64,000 bases of DNA from Planococcus donghaensis (GTDB lineage Bacteria; Bacillota; Bacilli; Bacillales_A; Planococcaceae). The notes beneath the pieces were generated by a model, which made no database searches, was not told the origin of the DNA, and worked only from the letters and a program-made list of their open reading frames with translations. Where the stretch lies: contig NZ_CP016543.2 of assembly GCF_001687665.2 (NCBI RefSeq), positions 186,001 to 250,000 of the forward strand, read 5' to 3'. Of the stretch, positions 33,743 through 42,468 are shown piece after piece (the first letter of the stretch is position 1; every line of letters starts with the position of its first letter). Made by a program: the position numbers and the translations under genes.

Positions 33743-34585
33743 TTATCCTTTAATGGTATTGACTAAGCCCATCATATCATCTGCGTAAGAAATGGCTCTA
33801 CCTTGTGATTGAAATAATCGTTGAGTGGTAATCAGTTCAGTCATTTCGTCGCTCAAATCGACATTGGACATTTCCAAAAAGTTTTGCTTAATTTGGATAG
33901 CTCCGTCATTGGGTTGAGACAAATTGATAAACTGCAAATTGCCGTTTGCAAGTTGTTCAGCTTCTGTTCCGTTTAAGCGGAATCGATTTTCACCGATTTT
34001 CGCTAATGAATCTTGTCGGTTAATTTGGGCAACGCCCATTTGAATTTCAGTTGGTTGCTTGTCAGAGTCTTTATAAGAAATCTCTAAAGTTCCTTGTCCA
34101 TTCAAGCGGATGTTTTCGAAATCAGCGTCGAAAACAATCGGTTGGTTATCAGCGCCTAATACGGCATCACCGTTCGCTGTTACTAAGCCAACTTGTGTTG
34201 AATTCAAAATCGGCTGAACTTGGAAAGATCCATCTTTTGTATAAAGTGTTTCGCCATCGGATGCAATACGAAAGTAAGCCGATTCGCCTTGAATCATGAA
34301 ATCTAATGGGCGACCTGTTTCTTTAATAGACCCAGGATCGTTGCGGACGGCTGTTTGTGAAAGAATCGCACCGGCACCGATGCGTAACCCATTAGGTGTA
34401 ATGCGCCCAACTTCGTTTTTTTGTCCGACTTGTTTTTCAAGAGACAGAACGAGCGCGTCAGAGAAGCTAGCTTCTTGTCGCTTATACCCGTTAGTATTGA
34501 CGTTCGCGATATTATTGCCGATCAAATCTAATTTTTTTTGCAACTCACTCATTGTGTTGCTGGCTGTATTCATCTGGATATTCAA
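33743..34585 (-). CDS. flhP: Flagellar rod/hook-basal body protein FlhP
   Basis: This 280-residue FlgG-family rod protein has the N-terminal motif ASNTMSELQKKLDLIGNNIANVNTNGYKR and the C-terminal EMSNVDLSDEMTELITTQRLFQSQGRAISYADDMMGLV. FlhO and FlhP form the distal rod in B. subtilis. The start is taken as TTG 34585, since AAGGAGGA lies 10 nt upstream and the rest of the longer frame overlaps flhO. It is 16 nt behind flhO on the minus strand. Confidence 0.88.
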   Translation of the reverse strand: MNIQMNTASNTMSELQKKLDLIGNNIANVNTNGYKRQEASFSDALVLSLEKQVGQKNEVGRITPNGLRIGAGAILSQTAVRNDPGSIKETGRPLDFMIQGESAYFRIASDGETLYTKDGSFQVQPILNSTQVGLVTANGDAVLGADNQPIVFDADFENIRLNGQGTLEISYKDSDKQPTEIQMGVAQINRQDSLAKIGENRFRLNGTEAEQLANGNLQFINLSQPNDGAIQIKQNFLEMSNVDLSDEMTELITTQRLFQSQGRAISYADDMMGLVNTIKG

Positions 34586-34601
34586 CTTGTCAAATTCCTC
34601 C

Positions 34602-35438
34602 TTATACGCGCCCGATTTCATTGACGGCTTTTTCCATGCTGCGATCATATGCTTGAATTACTTTTTGGTTGGATTCAAATCCGCGGTAGGTGGTCATCAT
34701 GTCTGTCATGGTCTTTGTCAGATCCACATTCGATTGTTCTACAAATCCTTGTTTCATGAAGCTAGGTGTTCCATCAAGTAAATCGACGTTGTCGATAAAT
34801 TGAGGAGAGGCTTCAGGAGCTCCCGCCCAGCGTAAAAGATTTTGGCCTTCTTTTACAAACTGTTGAGGATTTTCAGTATAACCCACCCATAAGCGATCCC
34901 CTTGAGCGCCGTTGGCTAAAATAATTTCGCCATTATCTTGTACCGTAAAGTCAGCAGACCCGACTTGAATCGGTTGCAAGTCTTCACCTAACACAGAGAA
35001 ACCATCACTCGTAGTTAAGAAACCTTGAGTATCAACAGCAAACGATCCATTTTTGGTATAGCGCACTTCGCCATCTTCCGCAGCTACCGCAAAAACCATC
35101 GAACCTTTTTGTTGGGTGTCGGGATTTGTTGGCAATAACTCATCAAGCAAGGCGATATCTGTTTCGTTTCCGGTTTCTTTCAAAGGACCTTGAAGAAATG
35201 AGGGAATTCCTTCTTGCGTATACACTCCAGTAGTTAAAGTGCCAATATTATGAGGGACTATTGTACCTTTTTTGCTGTTTTCAACTGCTTTAATTAACTG
35301 TTCTGGAAAAGCCCGGAAAACGGTTTGATCTTCTTTAAAACCAGGAGTATTTGCATTTGAGAGATTATTCGTCAATATTTGTTGTTGCCTGTTATTCGCC
35401 ATCATTCCTGATGTAGCAGTATATAACCCACGAAACAT
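34602..35438 (-). CDS. flhO: Flagellar rod/hook-basal body protein FlhO
   Basis: This 278-residue FlgG-family rod protein begins MFRGLYTATSGMMANNRQQQ, then NNLSNANTPGFKED, and ends with VEQSNVDLTKTMTDMMTTYRGFESNQKVIQAYDRSMEKAVNEIGRV. ATG 35438 has AAAGGAAG upstream and gives the family N-terminus. In B. subtilis flhO-flhP sit elsewhere, near mbl; here they are divergent from flgB inside the flagellar region. Confidence 0.92.
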   Translation of the reverse strand: MFRGLYTATSGMMANNRQQQILTNNLSNANTPGFKEDQTVFRAFPEQLIKAVENSKKGTIVPHNIGTLTTGVYTQEGIPSFLQGPLKETGNETDIALLDELLPTNPDTQQKGSMVFAVAAEDGEVRYTKNGSFAVDTQGFLTTSDGFSVLGEDLQPIQVGSADFTVQDNGEIILANGAQGDRLWVGYTENPQQFVKEGQNLLRWAGAPEASPQFIDNVDLLDGTPSFMKQGFVEQSNVDLTKTMTDMMTTYRGFESNQKVIQAYDRSMEKAVNEIGRV

Positions 35439-35760
35439 GTCGTTTCTTCCTTTCAAAATCGATTCTTATATTTACCGCGTATCATAACATTTTAAATATA
35501 AAAAAAATAGTGATTTTTATATTAATATGGAAAAATTAGCATTAAAAATTTTAAAAAGAAAAATATACAAAATTATTGAAACATGATACTATCACTTTGA
35601 TATAACATTTCCGAAAATAGTACAAAATAATTAGTTTAACCATAAAATAGATCAGTTTCATTGTAGAAATGGCAAAAATATTTAAGAGATCCAAGCTATT
35701 CCCTATCATTCTTATTAAACATTATACTAGAGAATGAGGGACGGTGATCGACAGATTTTT
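35439..35760. promoter_or_regulatory. Divergent flhO/flgB intergenic region
   Basis: This AT-rich gap between two flagellar operons shows no gene. On the plus strand TATACT (35723-35728) is a candidate -10 for flgB. On the minus strand TATGAT (complement of 35481-35486) is a candidate -10 for flhO. Neither has a convincing -35, and no SigD-type GCCGATAT is seen. Confidence 0.35.
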
Positions 35761-35762
35761 GA

Positions 35763-35794
35763 TCCATCTTTTCCCAAAGGTGGATTTTTGTTTT
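35763..35794 (+). terminator. Terminator-like hairpin in the flgB leader
   Basis: TCCATCTTT (35763-35771) pairs with AAAGGTGGA (35776-35784, one wobble) over a TCCC tetraloop, followed by TTTTTGTTTT. It lies only 32 nt before the flgB start, so it could attenuate the whole operon or block read-through. Confidence 0.65.
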
Positions 35795-35825
35795 AATGAT
35801 AAATGTTAAAAAAAGGAGTTTATCA

Positions 35826-36227
35826 ATGAATATATTCCCTAAGTCAATTGAATCGATGGAGCAAGCGTTATCAGCTGCGACTCTTAAACAGCGCGTTCAT
35901 TCAGCGAATATTGCCAACGTGGATACGGCCAATTACAAAAGTAAAAAAGTCGATTTCCAAGCAGCTTTGGATACAGCTATGTCCAATCAAAACTTGTCTA
36001 GCTACAAAACAGACAATCGCCACGTATCATTTAGCAACGAATCGTTAGTAGGCACAACAAGAGTTTTGACCAACAACTCAACTCAATACAATAACAACGG
36101 CAATAATGTCGACATGGATTTAGAAATGGCCGAACTGGCGAAAAACCAATTATGGTATAACGCCGTGACGGAACGCGTCAATGGTAAACTCAACAGTCTC
36201 AGTTCAGTTATTAATGGAGGGAGATAA
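35826..36227 (+). CDS. flgB: Flagellar basal body rod protein FlgB
   Basis: This 133-residue proximal rod protein has the family segment ALSAATLKQRVHSANIANVDTANYK and a C-terminal NNNGNNVDMDLEMAELAKNQLWYNAV. ATG 35826 follows AAAAGGAG. It is the first gene of the long fla operon that runs without a terminator to the PilZ gene at 56890. Confidence 0.95.
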   Translation: MNIFPKSIESMEQALSAATLKQRVHSANIANVDTANYKSKKVDFQAALDTAMSNQNLSSYKTDNRHVSFSNESLVGTTRVLTNNSTQYNNNGNNVDMDLEMAELAKNQLWYNAVTERVNGKLNSLSSVINGGR

Positions 36228-36232
36228 AAAGG

Positions 36233-36688
36233 ATGAGCTTATTTACGGGATTTAATATTAGTTCATCGGGGCTGACAGCAAACCGGCTTCGTATGGATGT
36301 AGTATCCGCCAATATTGCCAATGCCAACACCAATCGCGCCGAATTAGTCGACGGTGAATGGATGCCTTATCGCCGAAAAACGGTGGAATTGTCTCAAAGC
36401 GGCACATCCCCTTTTTCCAATCAGTTGCAATCCGCCATTAATAGAGGGAACACGGCTGTGACGGGTGTTAAAGCCTCAGGAATTAAAGAAGATCAAACGC
36501 CTTTTACATTAAGATATGACCCAGAACATCCAGATGCGGGAGAAGACGGTTATGTCCGCATGTCCAATGTCGATCCATTGCAAGAAATGGTGGATTTGAT
36601 GTCCGCAACTCGTTCTTATGAAGCCAACGTTACTGCACTAAATGCTTCAAAAAGCATGTTTATGAAAGCATTGGAAATCGGAAAATAA
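36233..36688 (+). CDS. flgC: Flagellar basal body rod protein FlgC
   Basis: This 151-residue rod protein begins SLFTGFNISSSGLTANRLRMD, with ANIANANT and C-terminal VRMSNVDPLQEMVDLMSATRSYEANVTALNASKSMFMKALEI. It lies 5 nt after flgB behind GGAGGGAG. A family-1 palindromic repeat follows before fliE. Confidence 0.95.
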   Translation: MSLFTGFNISSSGLTANRLRMDVVSANIANANTNRAELVDGEWMPYRRKTVELSQSGTSPFSNQLQSAINRGNTAVTGVKASGIKEDQTPFTLRYDPEHPDAGEDGYVRMSNVDPLQEMVDLMSATRSYEANVTALNASKSMFMKALEIGK

Positions 36689-36706
36689 TTCATAAATTCC
36701 CATCAG

Positions 36707-36830
36707 TGATATTACGCAAAACAGCTGCGCTTTCCTGCGGGCTTGCGCCGAACTAACTCGGGCTGACCGCCCGAGTGGATTTCGGCACTTCGCTATCCCG
36801 CGGGAGTCTCCGCTGTTTTGCTTCATATCA
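36707..36830. repeat. Palindromic intergenic repeat, family 1, copy C, inside the fla operon
   Basis: TGATAT-tac-GCAAAACAGC and GCTGTTTTGC-ttc-ATATCA form a perfect outer stem around a 3-nt internal loop. The inner hairpin is CTCGGGC-tgacc-GCCCGAG. It is placed between flgC and fliE, where the B. subtilis operon has only a short gap. Confidence 0.9.
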
Positions 36831-36917
36831 ATATTTTAATAAGAAATTAGTAATGACTTCGTGATTTATAAAATGGAAGATTATTTCAACCACCTACAGA
36901 ACATTAAGGAGGCACTT

Positions 36918-37214
36918 ATGGAGAAAATAAGTGGGATTCAAACGCCTTTTATTCAAAATCAATTGTTCAACAACGTAAAACCCGAGAACAAAGTTGAAGG
37001 ATTTGGCCAGATATTTAAAGATGCGTTACAAGAAGTGAGTGCTGCACAAAACGAATCCGATAAATTGACCAATCAGTTGATAACAGGAGAAGTGCAAGAC
37101 GTTCATGAAGTGATGATTGCTTCGCAAAAAGCCAGCTTGTCATTGCAAATGACGATGCAGGTACGCAATAAAGTGGTTGAAGCTTATCAAGAAGTTATGA
37201 GAATGCAAGTATGA
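36918..37214 (+). CDS. fliE: Flagellar hook-basal body protein FliE
   Basis: FliE (98 residues) joins the MS ring to the rod. The diagnostic C-terminal GEVQDVHEVMIASQKASLSLQMTMQVRNKVVEAYQEVMRMQV is present. The start is ATG 36918 behind AAGGAGG; a longer frame from 36861 is not needed. Confidence 0.94.
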   Translation: MEKISGIQTPFIQNQLFNNVKPENKVEGFGQIFKDALQEVSAAQNESDKLTNQLITGEVQDVHEVMIASQKASLSLQMTMQVRNKVVEAYQEVMRMQV

Positions 37215-37239
37215 TGAAAACCGGTAGGATGTTGATGAA

Positions 37240-38880
37240 ATGAAAGAAAAGATTTCGGTATACAAATCAAAAATGAGTGAATCATGGACCAGTTTTTCTC
37301 CTGTTACAAAGTGGTCTGTAATTGGCTCCTTTTTTCTCACGTTAATTATTCTTGGTGTCTTTGTATTTTTCAGCAATCAATCTAATTTTTCCGTATTATA
37401 TTCTGATTTGACACCAGCTGAAGCCGGCGAGATTAAGACAGCTATTGAAGCACAAGCGATTCCAGTAGAAGTATCGAGTGACGGCAAAACCATTAGCGTA
37501 CCCGAAGAGCATTTAGCCAATTTGAAAGTCAGTTTGGCGGCAGAAGGCATTCCGAAAAACGGCAATGTCAATTACGGGACATTTAGTGAAAATATGGGAC
37601 TGGGTATGACCGATCGTCATTTTGATGTGGTTGAACGCGATGCTATGCAAAACGAGCTGGCGTATTTGATCAAGCAAATTGATGGGGTAACTGAAGCCAA
37701 TGTCATGATTACGCTTCCAAAAGAAAATATTTGGATTACGGATGAAGAACAAACTTCAACTGCTTCTATTGTAGTGAAGGGTGATTCGACGTTGCAGTTG
37801 GATCAAAAGCAGATTAATGGCTTGTACCATTTAATCAGTAAATCCGTTCCGAGCTTGCCGGCAGATCAAATTGTTATTATGGATCAAAACGGGCAAGTGT
37901 TTGAAGTGCAAGATGAAAATCAGTTAGATACTAATTTATCGGTTTATCAGCAGCACCGCGAAATCCAAAAAGGCATCGAGCAAGATATTCAACGTGAATT
38001 GCAGCAAATGCTTGGGTTATTGCTTGGGCAGGATAAAGTGGTTGTTTCCGTTATGACAAATATCGATTTTACAAAAGAAAAACGAGAAGAGCAATTGGTT
38101 GAACCAGTTGATGTTGAAAACAATGAAGGATTGGATATTAGCGTTGAACGAATTATTGAAACCTATTCAAGTGAAGGGGTAGTTATTGAAGATGCGGCAG
38201 GAACTGGTGAAACAGAAGTTGCCAATTATCCAGGTGTCGACGGCACGGGCAATAGCGAATCTGAACGGACAGAAGAGCGGATCAATAGTGAAGTCAATCG
38301 GATCAACCGACAAATCGAAATGAGTCCTTATGTTATTGACGATATTACGATTAATGTAGGGGTAGAACCACCAATTCCTGACAATCCAGCGAGTTTATCA
38401 CAAGAAAATATTACAGATATAAGTAATTTACTAAAAAACGCTGTGAGTACATCATTGAGTATGAATGAAGTTCAAGCGACTGAGATTGAACTAGAAGATC
38501 GAATTTCTGTCTTTGCGACAGAATTCCAGGGACGTCCGGATATTGTAGAAGAAGAACCGGAAGTAACATTCTTAACAGGTATTCCAAATAATTTACTTAT
38601 GGTAATTATTGCAGCAATTGTATTGGTAATCATTATTGTAGTTGCCTTGTTATTGCTTCGCAAAAAGAAAAAAGTAGATGTAGAAGAAGAAGAATATAGC
38701 TTTGAAGGTTTTGAACAGGCACTAGCTAAATCAAATCAAGTAGAGATAGAAGAGGAAGAAATCGATTTGTCCGAATTTAGTAGCAGGTCGAATCCTAAAC
38801 GGAAAACGATTGAAAAGCTTGCCAAAGGTCGACCTGAAGACTTTACAAAATTGTTGCGGTCATGGATGGCGGATGACTAG
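37240..38880 (+). CDS. fliF: Flagellar MS-ring protein FliF
   Basis: This 546-residue protein has two membrane helices (about 24-46, SVIGSFFLTLIILGVFVFFS, and about 447-469) around a large extracytoplasmic region with RBM domains (FSVLYSDLTPAEAGEIKTAI, IDGVTEANVMITLP). A C-terminal cytoplasmic tail (RKTIEKLAKGRPEDFTKLLRSWMADD) binds FliG, whose gene follows after 11 nt. Confidence 0.95.
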   Translation: MKEKISVYKSKMSESWTSFSPVTKWSVIGSFFLTLIILGVFVFFSNQSNFSVLYSDLTPAEAGEIKTAIEAQAIPVEVSSDGKTISVPEEHLANLKVSLAAEGIPKNGNVNYGTFSENMGLGMTDRHFDVVERDAMQNELAYLIKQIDGVTEANVMITLPKENIWITDEEQTSTASIVVKGDSTLQLDQKQINGLYHLISKSVPSLPADQIVIMDQNGQVFEVQDENQLDTNLSVYQQHREIQKGIEQDIQRELQQMLGLLLGQDKVVVSVMTNIDFTKEKREEQLVEPVDVENNEGLDISVERIIETYSSEGVVIEDAAGTGETEVANYPGVDGTGNSESERTEERINSEVNRINRQIEMSPYVIDDITINVGVEPPIPDNPASLSQENITDISNLLKNAVSTSLSMNEVQATEIELEDRISVFATEFQGRPDIVEEEPEVTFLTGIPNNLLMVIIAAIVLVIIIVVALLLLRKKKKVDVEEEEYSFEGFEQALAKSNQVEIEEEEIDLSEFSSRSNPKRKTIEKLAKGRPEDFTKLLRSWMADD

Positions 38881-38891
38881 GAGAGTGTCAA

Positions 38892-39905
38892 ATGGTTAGA
38901 GGAATGAATGAATTGACGGGGATTCAAAAAGTGGCCATTTTATTGGTTGGCTTAGGACCTGAAGTCTCAATTGAAATATTTAAACAACTGACAGAACCCG
39001 AAATTGATCAATTGACTATGGAAATTTCGAATGTTCGAAAGTTGAGAAATAGCCAAACTGAAAGAGTCATAAATGAATTTTACGAAATGATCTTGGCGCA
39101 GGATTATATGAACGAGGGCGGGTTGGTTTATGCCCGCAATATTCTTGAGCAAGCGCTAGGAAAAGACAAGGCGATGGACACCATTAGCCGGTTGTCGAAC
39201 CGACTTCAAGTTAAGCCGTTTAACTTTGCCAGAAAAGCGGATCCTACTCAGATTTTGAACATACTTCAACATGAGCAAGCGCAGACGATTGCATTGGTCC
39301 TGTCTTATTTGGATGCCAAGCAGTCGTCGAAGATTTTATCTGAGTTACCGAGCGACAAGCAGGCGGAAGTCGCAAGGCGAATCGCGTTGATGGAAAGTAC
39401 ATCTCCGGATGTTATTCATCAAGTGGAGCAAATTTTAGAGCGCAAACTGACAGCTACAGGGAACCAAGATTATGCAGCAACAGGTGGCGTGGAAGCGATT
39501 GTGCGCGTATTGAGTAATGTAGACCGTGGTACGGAAAAATCCATTTTGTCTGAACTTGAAAAAGACAATCCAGATCTGGTTTCAGAGATCAAAAAACGCA
39601 TGTTTGTTTTCGAAGATATTGTCAATTTGGAAAGTCGCTCGGTTCAACGTATTGTGCGTGAAGTGAGTGACGCTGATTTGACGTTTGCATTGAAAGTCGC
39701 AAGCGAAGAAGTCAAAGAGGCTATTTACCGCAATATGTCTTCACGTAGATCTGAAGTGATTCGCGAAGAAATTGATGTAATGGGTCCTGTGAAGTTGAAA
39801 GATGTGGAAAATGCACAAACGAACATTGTTGGATTGATCCGAAACATGGAAGAAAAAGGAGAAATCGATGTGTCGCGTGGAGAAGGAGAGGAAATGATTG
39901 TCTAA
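38892..39905 (+). CDS. fliG: Flagellar motor switch protein FliG
   Basis: This 337-residue rotor protein couples stator torque and switching. N domain (TGIQKVAILLVGLGPEVS), middle domain (the EHPQ-type motif appears here as LQHEQAQTIALVLSYLD) and C domain (FVFEDIVNLESRSVQRIVREV) are in order. AGGAG precedes ATG 38892; ATG 38904 is an alternative. It overlaps fliH by 8 nt. Confidence 0.95.
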   Translation: MVRGMNELTGIQKVAILLVGLGPEVSIEIFKQLTEPEIDQLTMEISNVRKLRNSQTERVINEFYEMILAQDYMNEGGLVYARNILEQALGKDKAMDTISRLSNRLQVKPFNFARKADPTQILNILQHEQAQTIALVLSYLDAKQSSKILSELPSDKQAEVARRIALMESTSPDVIHQVEQILERKLTATGNQDYAATGGVEAIVRVLSNVDRGTEKSILSELEKDNPDLVSEIKKRMFVFEDIVNLESRSVQRIVREVSDADLTFALKVASEEVKEAIYRNMSSRRSEVIREEIDVMGPVKLKDVENAQTNIVGLIRNMEEKGEIDVSRGEGEEMIV

Positions 39906-40695
39906 TATCATTCGTCTTTCGAACGCTCATTCTACTGAAAAGAAAATTATCCAAACGCGAAAAATTGAAGCAAAAAAAGCAGTCTTTGCTGAAGAAGATT
40001 TTGATCCGAAAAAGCAACGGCAACAATTGCTTCAAGAAATTCATGGATTGGAATCACGCCGCGAAGAATTGCAGGCGCAATTAATAAGCGAGCAAGAACA
40101 TGCACAACAGGAAATAAATGATTGGTGGCATGAAAAACAACTCGAATCACAGCAATATGCTGAAAAACTCGGGCAAGAAGCAACGCAAAAAGGATTTCAA
40201 GAAGGCTATGAAAAAGGATTGCTATTGGCTGAGCAAGAAAGTGCCGAACAAAGAACCGAGATGAACCGGTTGCTTGAAATGGCCTATGAAGAAAAAGCGA
40301 ATATTATTCAGCAGGCAGAGCCTTTCTTATTGTCGTTAAGTGTGACGATTGCCGAAAAAGTGATTCACAATGAGTTGGGTCAAAACACGCAGCAATTATT
40401 AAGCATTGTGCAGCGAGCATTAAAACAAGTAGAAGAAGCAGAAGACGTCACGATGCAAGTGTCTCCTGAAGATTACCCAATCATCATTCCCTTTTTAGAG
40501 GAATTGAAAACCTATATTAAAGCAGATTCAGAACTAAAACTAATTCCCGTAGCGAACTTAACGCCAGGTGGTTGCCGAATTCATACAGCGAGCGGTTCTT
40601 ATGATGCCATGGTTGATAATCAGCTCGAAGAAATTAAAAACAAATTACTCGCTTACTGTGAGGAGAAAACCAACGATGAACTTGTGGGAAGATGA
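39898..40695 (+). CDS. fliH: Flagellar export apparatus protein FliH
   Basis: This 265-residue regulator of the export ATPase FliI has a long charged coiled coil (about 45-135) and a C-terminal FliH/HrpE domain (SVTIAEKVIHNELGQ, LTPGGCRIHTASGSYDAMVDNQLEEIKNKLL). The start is TTG 39898, with GAAGGAGAGG upstream and overlap with the fliG end. It overlaps fliI by 20 nt. Confidence 0.92.
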   Translation: MSNIIRLSNAHSTEKKIIQTRKIEAKKAVFAEEDFDPKKQRQQLLQEIHGLESRREELQAQLISEQEHAQQEINDWWHEKQLESQQYAEKLGQEATQKGFQEGYEKGLLLAEQESAEQRTEMNRLLEMAYEEKANIIQQAEPFLLSLSVTIAEKVIHNELGQNTQQLLSIVQRALKQVEEAEDVTMQVSPEDYPIIIPFLEELKTYIKADSELKLIPVANLTPGGCRIHTASGSYDAMVDNQLEEIKNKLLAYCEEKTNDELVGR

Positions 40696-41992
40696 ATACC
40701 TGGAATTGATGAGTGACATTGAACCAATTAAAAAACACGGCAAAGTAATTCAAGTAATTGGTTTAACCATTGAATCACGTGGCCCGAATGCAAAAATTGG
40801 TGAACTTTGTTTGCTTTATCCAAATCGCAACGAGCCGCCGATTGAAGCAGAGGTTGTGGGATTTAAAGAAAATAGAATTATGCTCATGCCATTACAGGAT
40901 CTATCACAAGTCGGGCCAGGATGTTTGGTCGTTGCGACGGGAGGTCCACTCCAGATTAAAGTAGGGCCGTCTATTTTAGGAAAAGTTTTGGACGGAACCG
41001 GAATGCCGCTTGACGAAAGTTTATTGCCTCGAGGGTTAAAAAAGTATTCTACCAATAACGCACCACCAAATCCATTAAAACGCCCAAGAATCGATAAACC
41101 GTTAGAAGTGGGTGTTCGTGCAATTGACGGCTTGTTGACTGTTGGCCAAGGCCAACGTATTGGGGTTTTTGCTGGGAGTGGTGTCGGAAAAAGTACGTTG
41201 ATGGGCATGATTGCTCGCAATACCGAAGCGGATATTAACGTGATCGCTTTAGTAGGAGAGCGTGGTCGAGAAGTGCGTGACTTTATTGAACGTGATTTAG
41301 GTCCAGAGGGACTAAAAAAATCTGTGGTCGTCGCTGCTACTTCCGATCAAACACCAATGCAACGGATCAAGGCAGCGTTAACCGCAACCGCTATTGCAGA
41401 GTATTTTCGCGATCAAGGCAAAAATGTCATGTTAATGATGGATTCGGTGACGCGTTTTGCAATGGCGCAGCGGGAAGTGGGTCTTGCAGTAGGGGAACCA
41501 CCAACTAGTAAAGGCTACACTCCAAGTGTATTTGCGCTACTGCCAAAGCTATTAGAGCGATCTGGTACTTCCAGCAAAGGTTCCATTACAGCTTTTTATA
41601 CAGTTTTAGTCGATGGCGATGACATGAACGAACCGATTGCCGATGCGGTTCGCGGAATTTTAGATGGCCATATTGTGTTAGATCGTAAAATTGCTCAAAA
41701 AGGTCAATTTCCAGCGATCAACGTAATGGCCAGTGTAAGCCGTGTTATGCACGAAGTAGTCTCGCATGAACACCAACTAGCGGCGCGCGACTTTAAACGC
41801 CTGCTGGCAGCGTACGAGACGTCTGAAGACCTGATCAACATTGGAGCTTATAAAAGTGGCGCTAACAAAGAAATTGATGACGCCATTCGCGCATATCCTG
41901 TGATTAAAGAATACTTGCAACAAGACATTTATGAGAAAGCCAAAATAGAAGAAAGCGTCGAACGGCTATCAGCACAATTTGGAGGGGTTTAA
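40676..41992 (+). CDS. fliI: Flagellar export ATPase FliI
   Basis: This 438-residue F1-beta-like ATPase energises export. Walker A is GVFAGSGVGKSTLMG (about 163-177), Walker B is NVMLMMDSVTRFA (about 253-265), and PTSKGYTPSVFALLPKLLERSG is typical. ATG 40676 is chosen (AGGAG upstream, family N-terminus MNLWEDEYLELM); a frame from 40568 lies inside fliH. Confidence 0.96.
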   Translation: MNLWEDEYLELMSDIEPIKKHGKVIQVIGLTIESRGPNAKIGELCLLYPNRNEPPIEAEVVGFKENRIMLMPLQDLSQVGPGCLVVATGGPLQIKVGPSILGKVLDGTGMPLDESLLPRGLKKYSTNNAPPNPLKRPRIDKPLEVGVRAIDGLLTVGQGQRIGVFAGSGVGKSTLMGMIARNTEADINVIALVGERGREVRDFIERDLGPEGLKKSVVVAATSDQTPMQRIKAALTATAIAEYFRDQGKNVMLMMDSVTRFAMAQREVGLAVGEPPTSKGYTPSVFALLPKLLERSGTSSKGSITAFYTVLVDGDDMNEPIADAVRGILDGHIVLDRKIAQKGQFPAINVMASVSRVMHEVVSHEHQLAARDFKRLLAAYETSEDLINIGAYKSGANKEIDDAIRAYPVIKEYLQQDIYEKAKIEESVERLSAQFGGV

Positions 41993-41993
41993 A

Positions 41994-42464
41994 CTGACAC
42001 AATTCAATTTTCGATTTCAAAAAATATTGGATTTAAAAGAAAATGAAAAAGGCTTTGCGCAGATCCAAATGGCTGAAGCCATGAAACAACATGAAGTAGG
42101 ACACCAGCAAAAAAGAATGATCCAGAAAAAAATATCAGATGCAGAACAATTAAAAATTGCCAAACAGCTGAGTGGCGTCAATATTTCAGAGCTCCGAATG
42201 TTGGAAGATTATATTTACCAGCTTCAAGATCAATCGCTTTCTTCTGAAAGAGAATTAGAGTATTTGCAGAAGAAAGTTTCAGCATCTCAAGGGGTGTTGC
42301 AAGAAAAGGCCAAGGAAGAAAAAACATGGGAAAACTTGAAACAACAAAAGTTAACTCATTTTCGAGAAGAAAACAAAGCTGTTGAACAAAACTTTTTCGA
42401 TGAAATGGCAAGTACGCGGTTTTATCGCTTAACCAAAGCGAATAACTTAGCGGAAGGAATATAA
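41994..42464 (+). CDS. fliJ: Flagellar protein FliJ, probable CTG start
   Basis: This 156-residue coiled-coil stalk protein of the export ATPase (FRFQKILDLKENEKGFAQIQM) begins here. GGAGGGG (41981-41987) lies 6 nt before CTG 41994, which would give M-T-Q-F-N-F-R-F, in line with the short N-terminus of other FliJ proteins. The alternative TTG 41979 overlaps that ribosome binding site and has none of its own. So either a rare CTG start is used or TTG with a weak signal. Confidence 0.85.
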   Translation: MTQFNFRFQKILDLKENEKGFAQIQMAEAMKQHEVGHQQKRMIQKKISDAEQLKIAKQLSGVNISELRMLEDYIYQLQDQSLSSERELEYLQKKVSASQGVLQEKAKEEKTWENLKQQKLTHFREENKAVEQNFFDEMASTRFYRLTKANNLAEGI

Positions 42465-42468
42465 CGAC

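Noticed and set aside
33550..33753. 67-codon ORF downstream of flgL
   Set aside because: It is created by a family-2 repeat and runs into a terminator.
35440..35825. c-di-GMP riboswitch upstream of flgB
   Set aside because: The conserved GEMM core is not present; only a terminator-like hairpin is seen.
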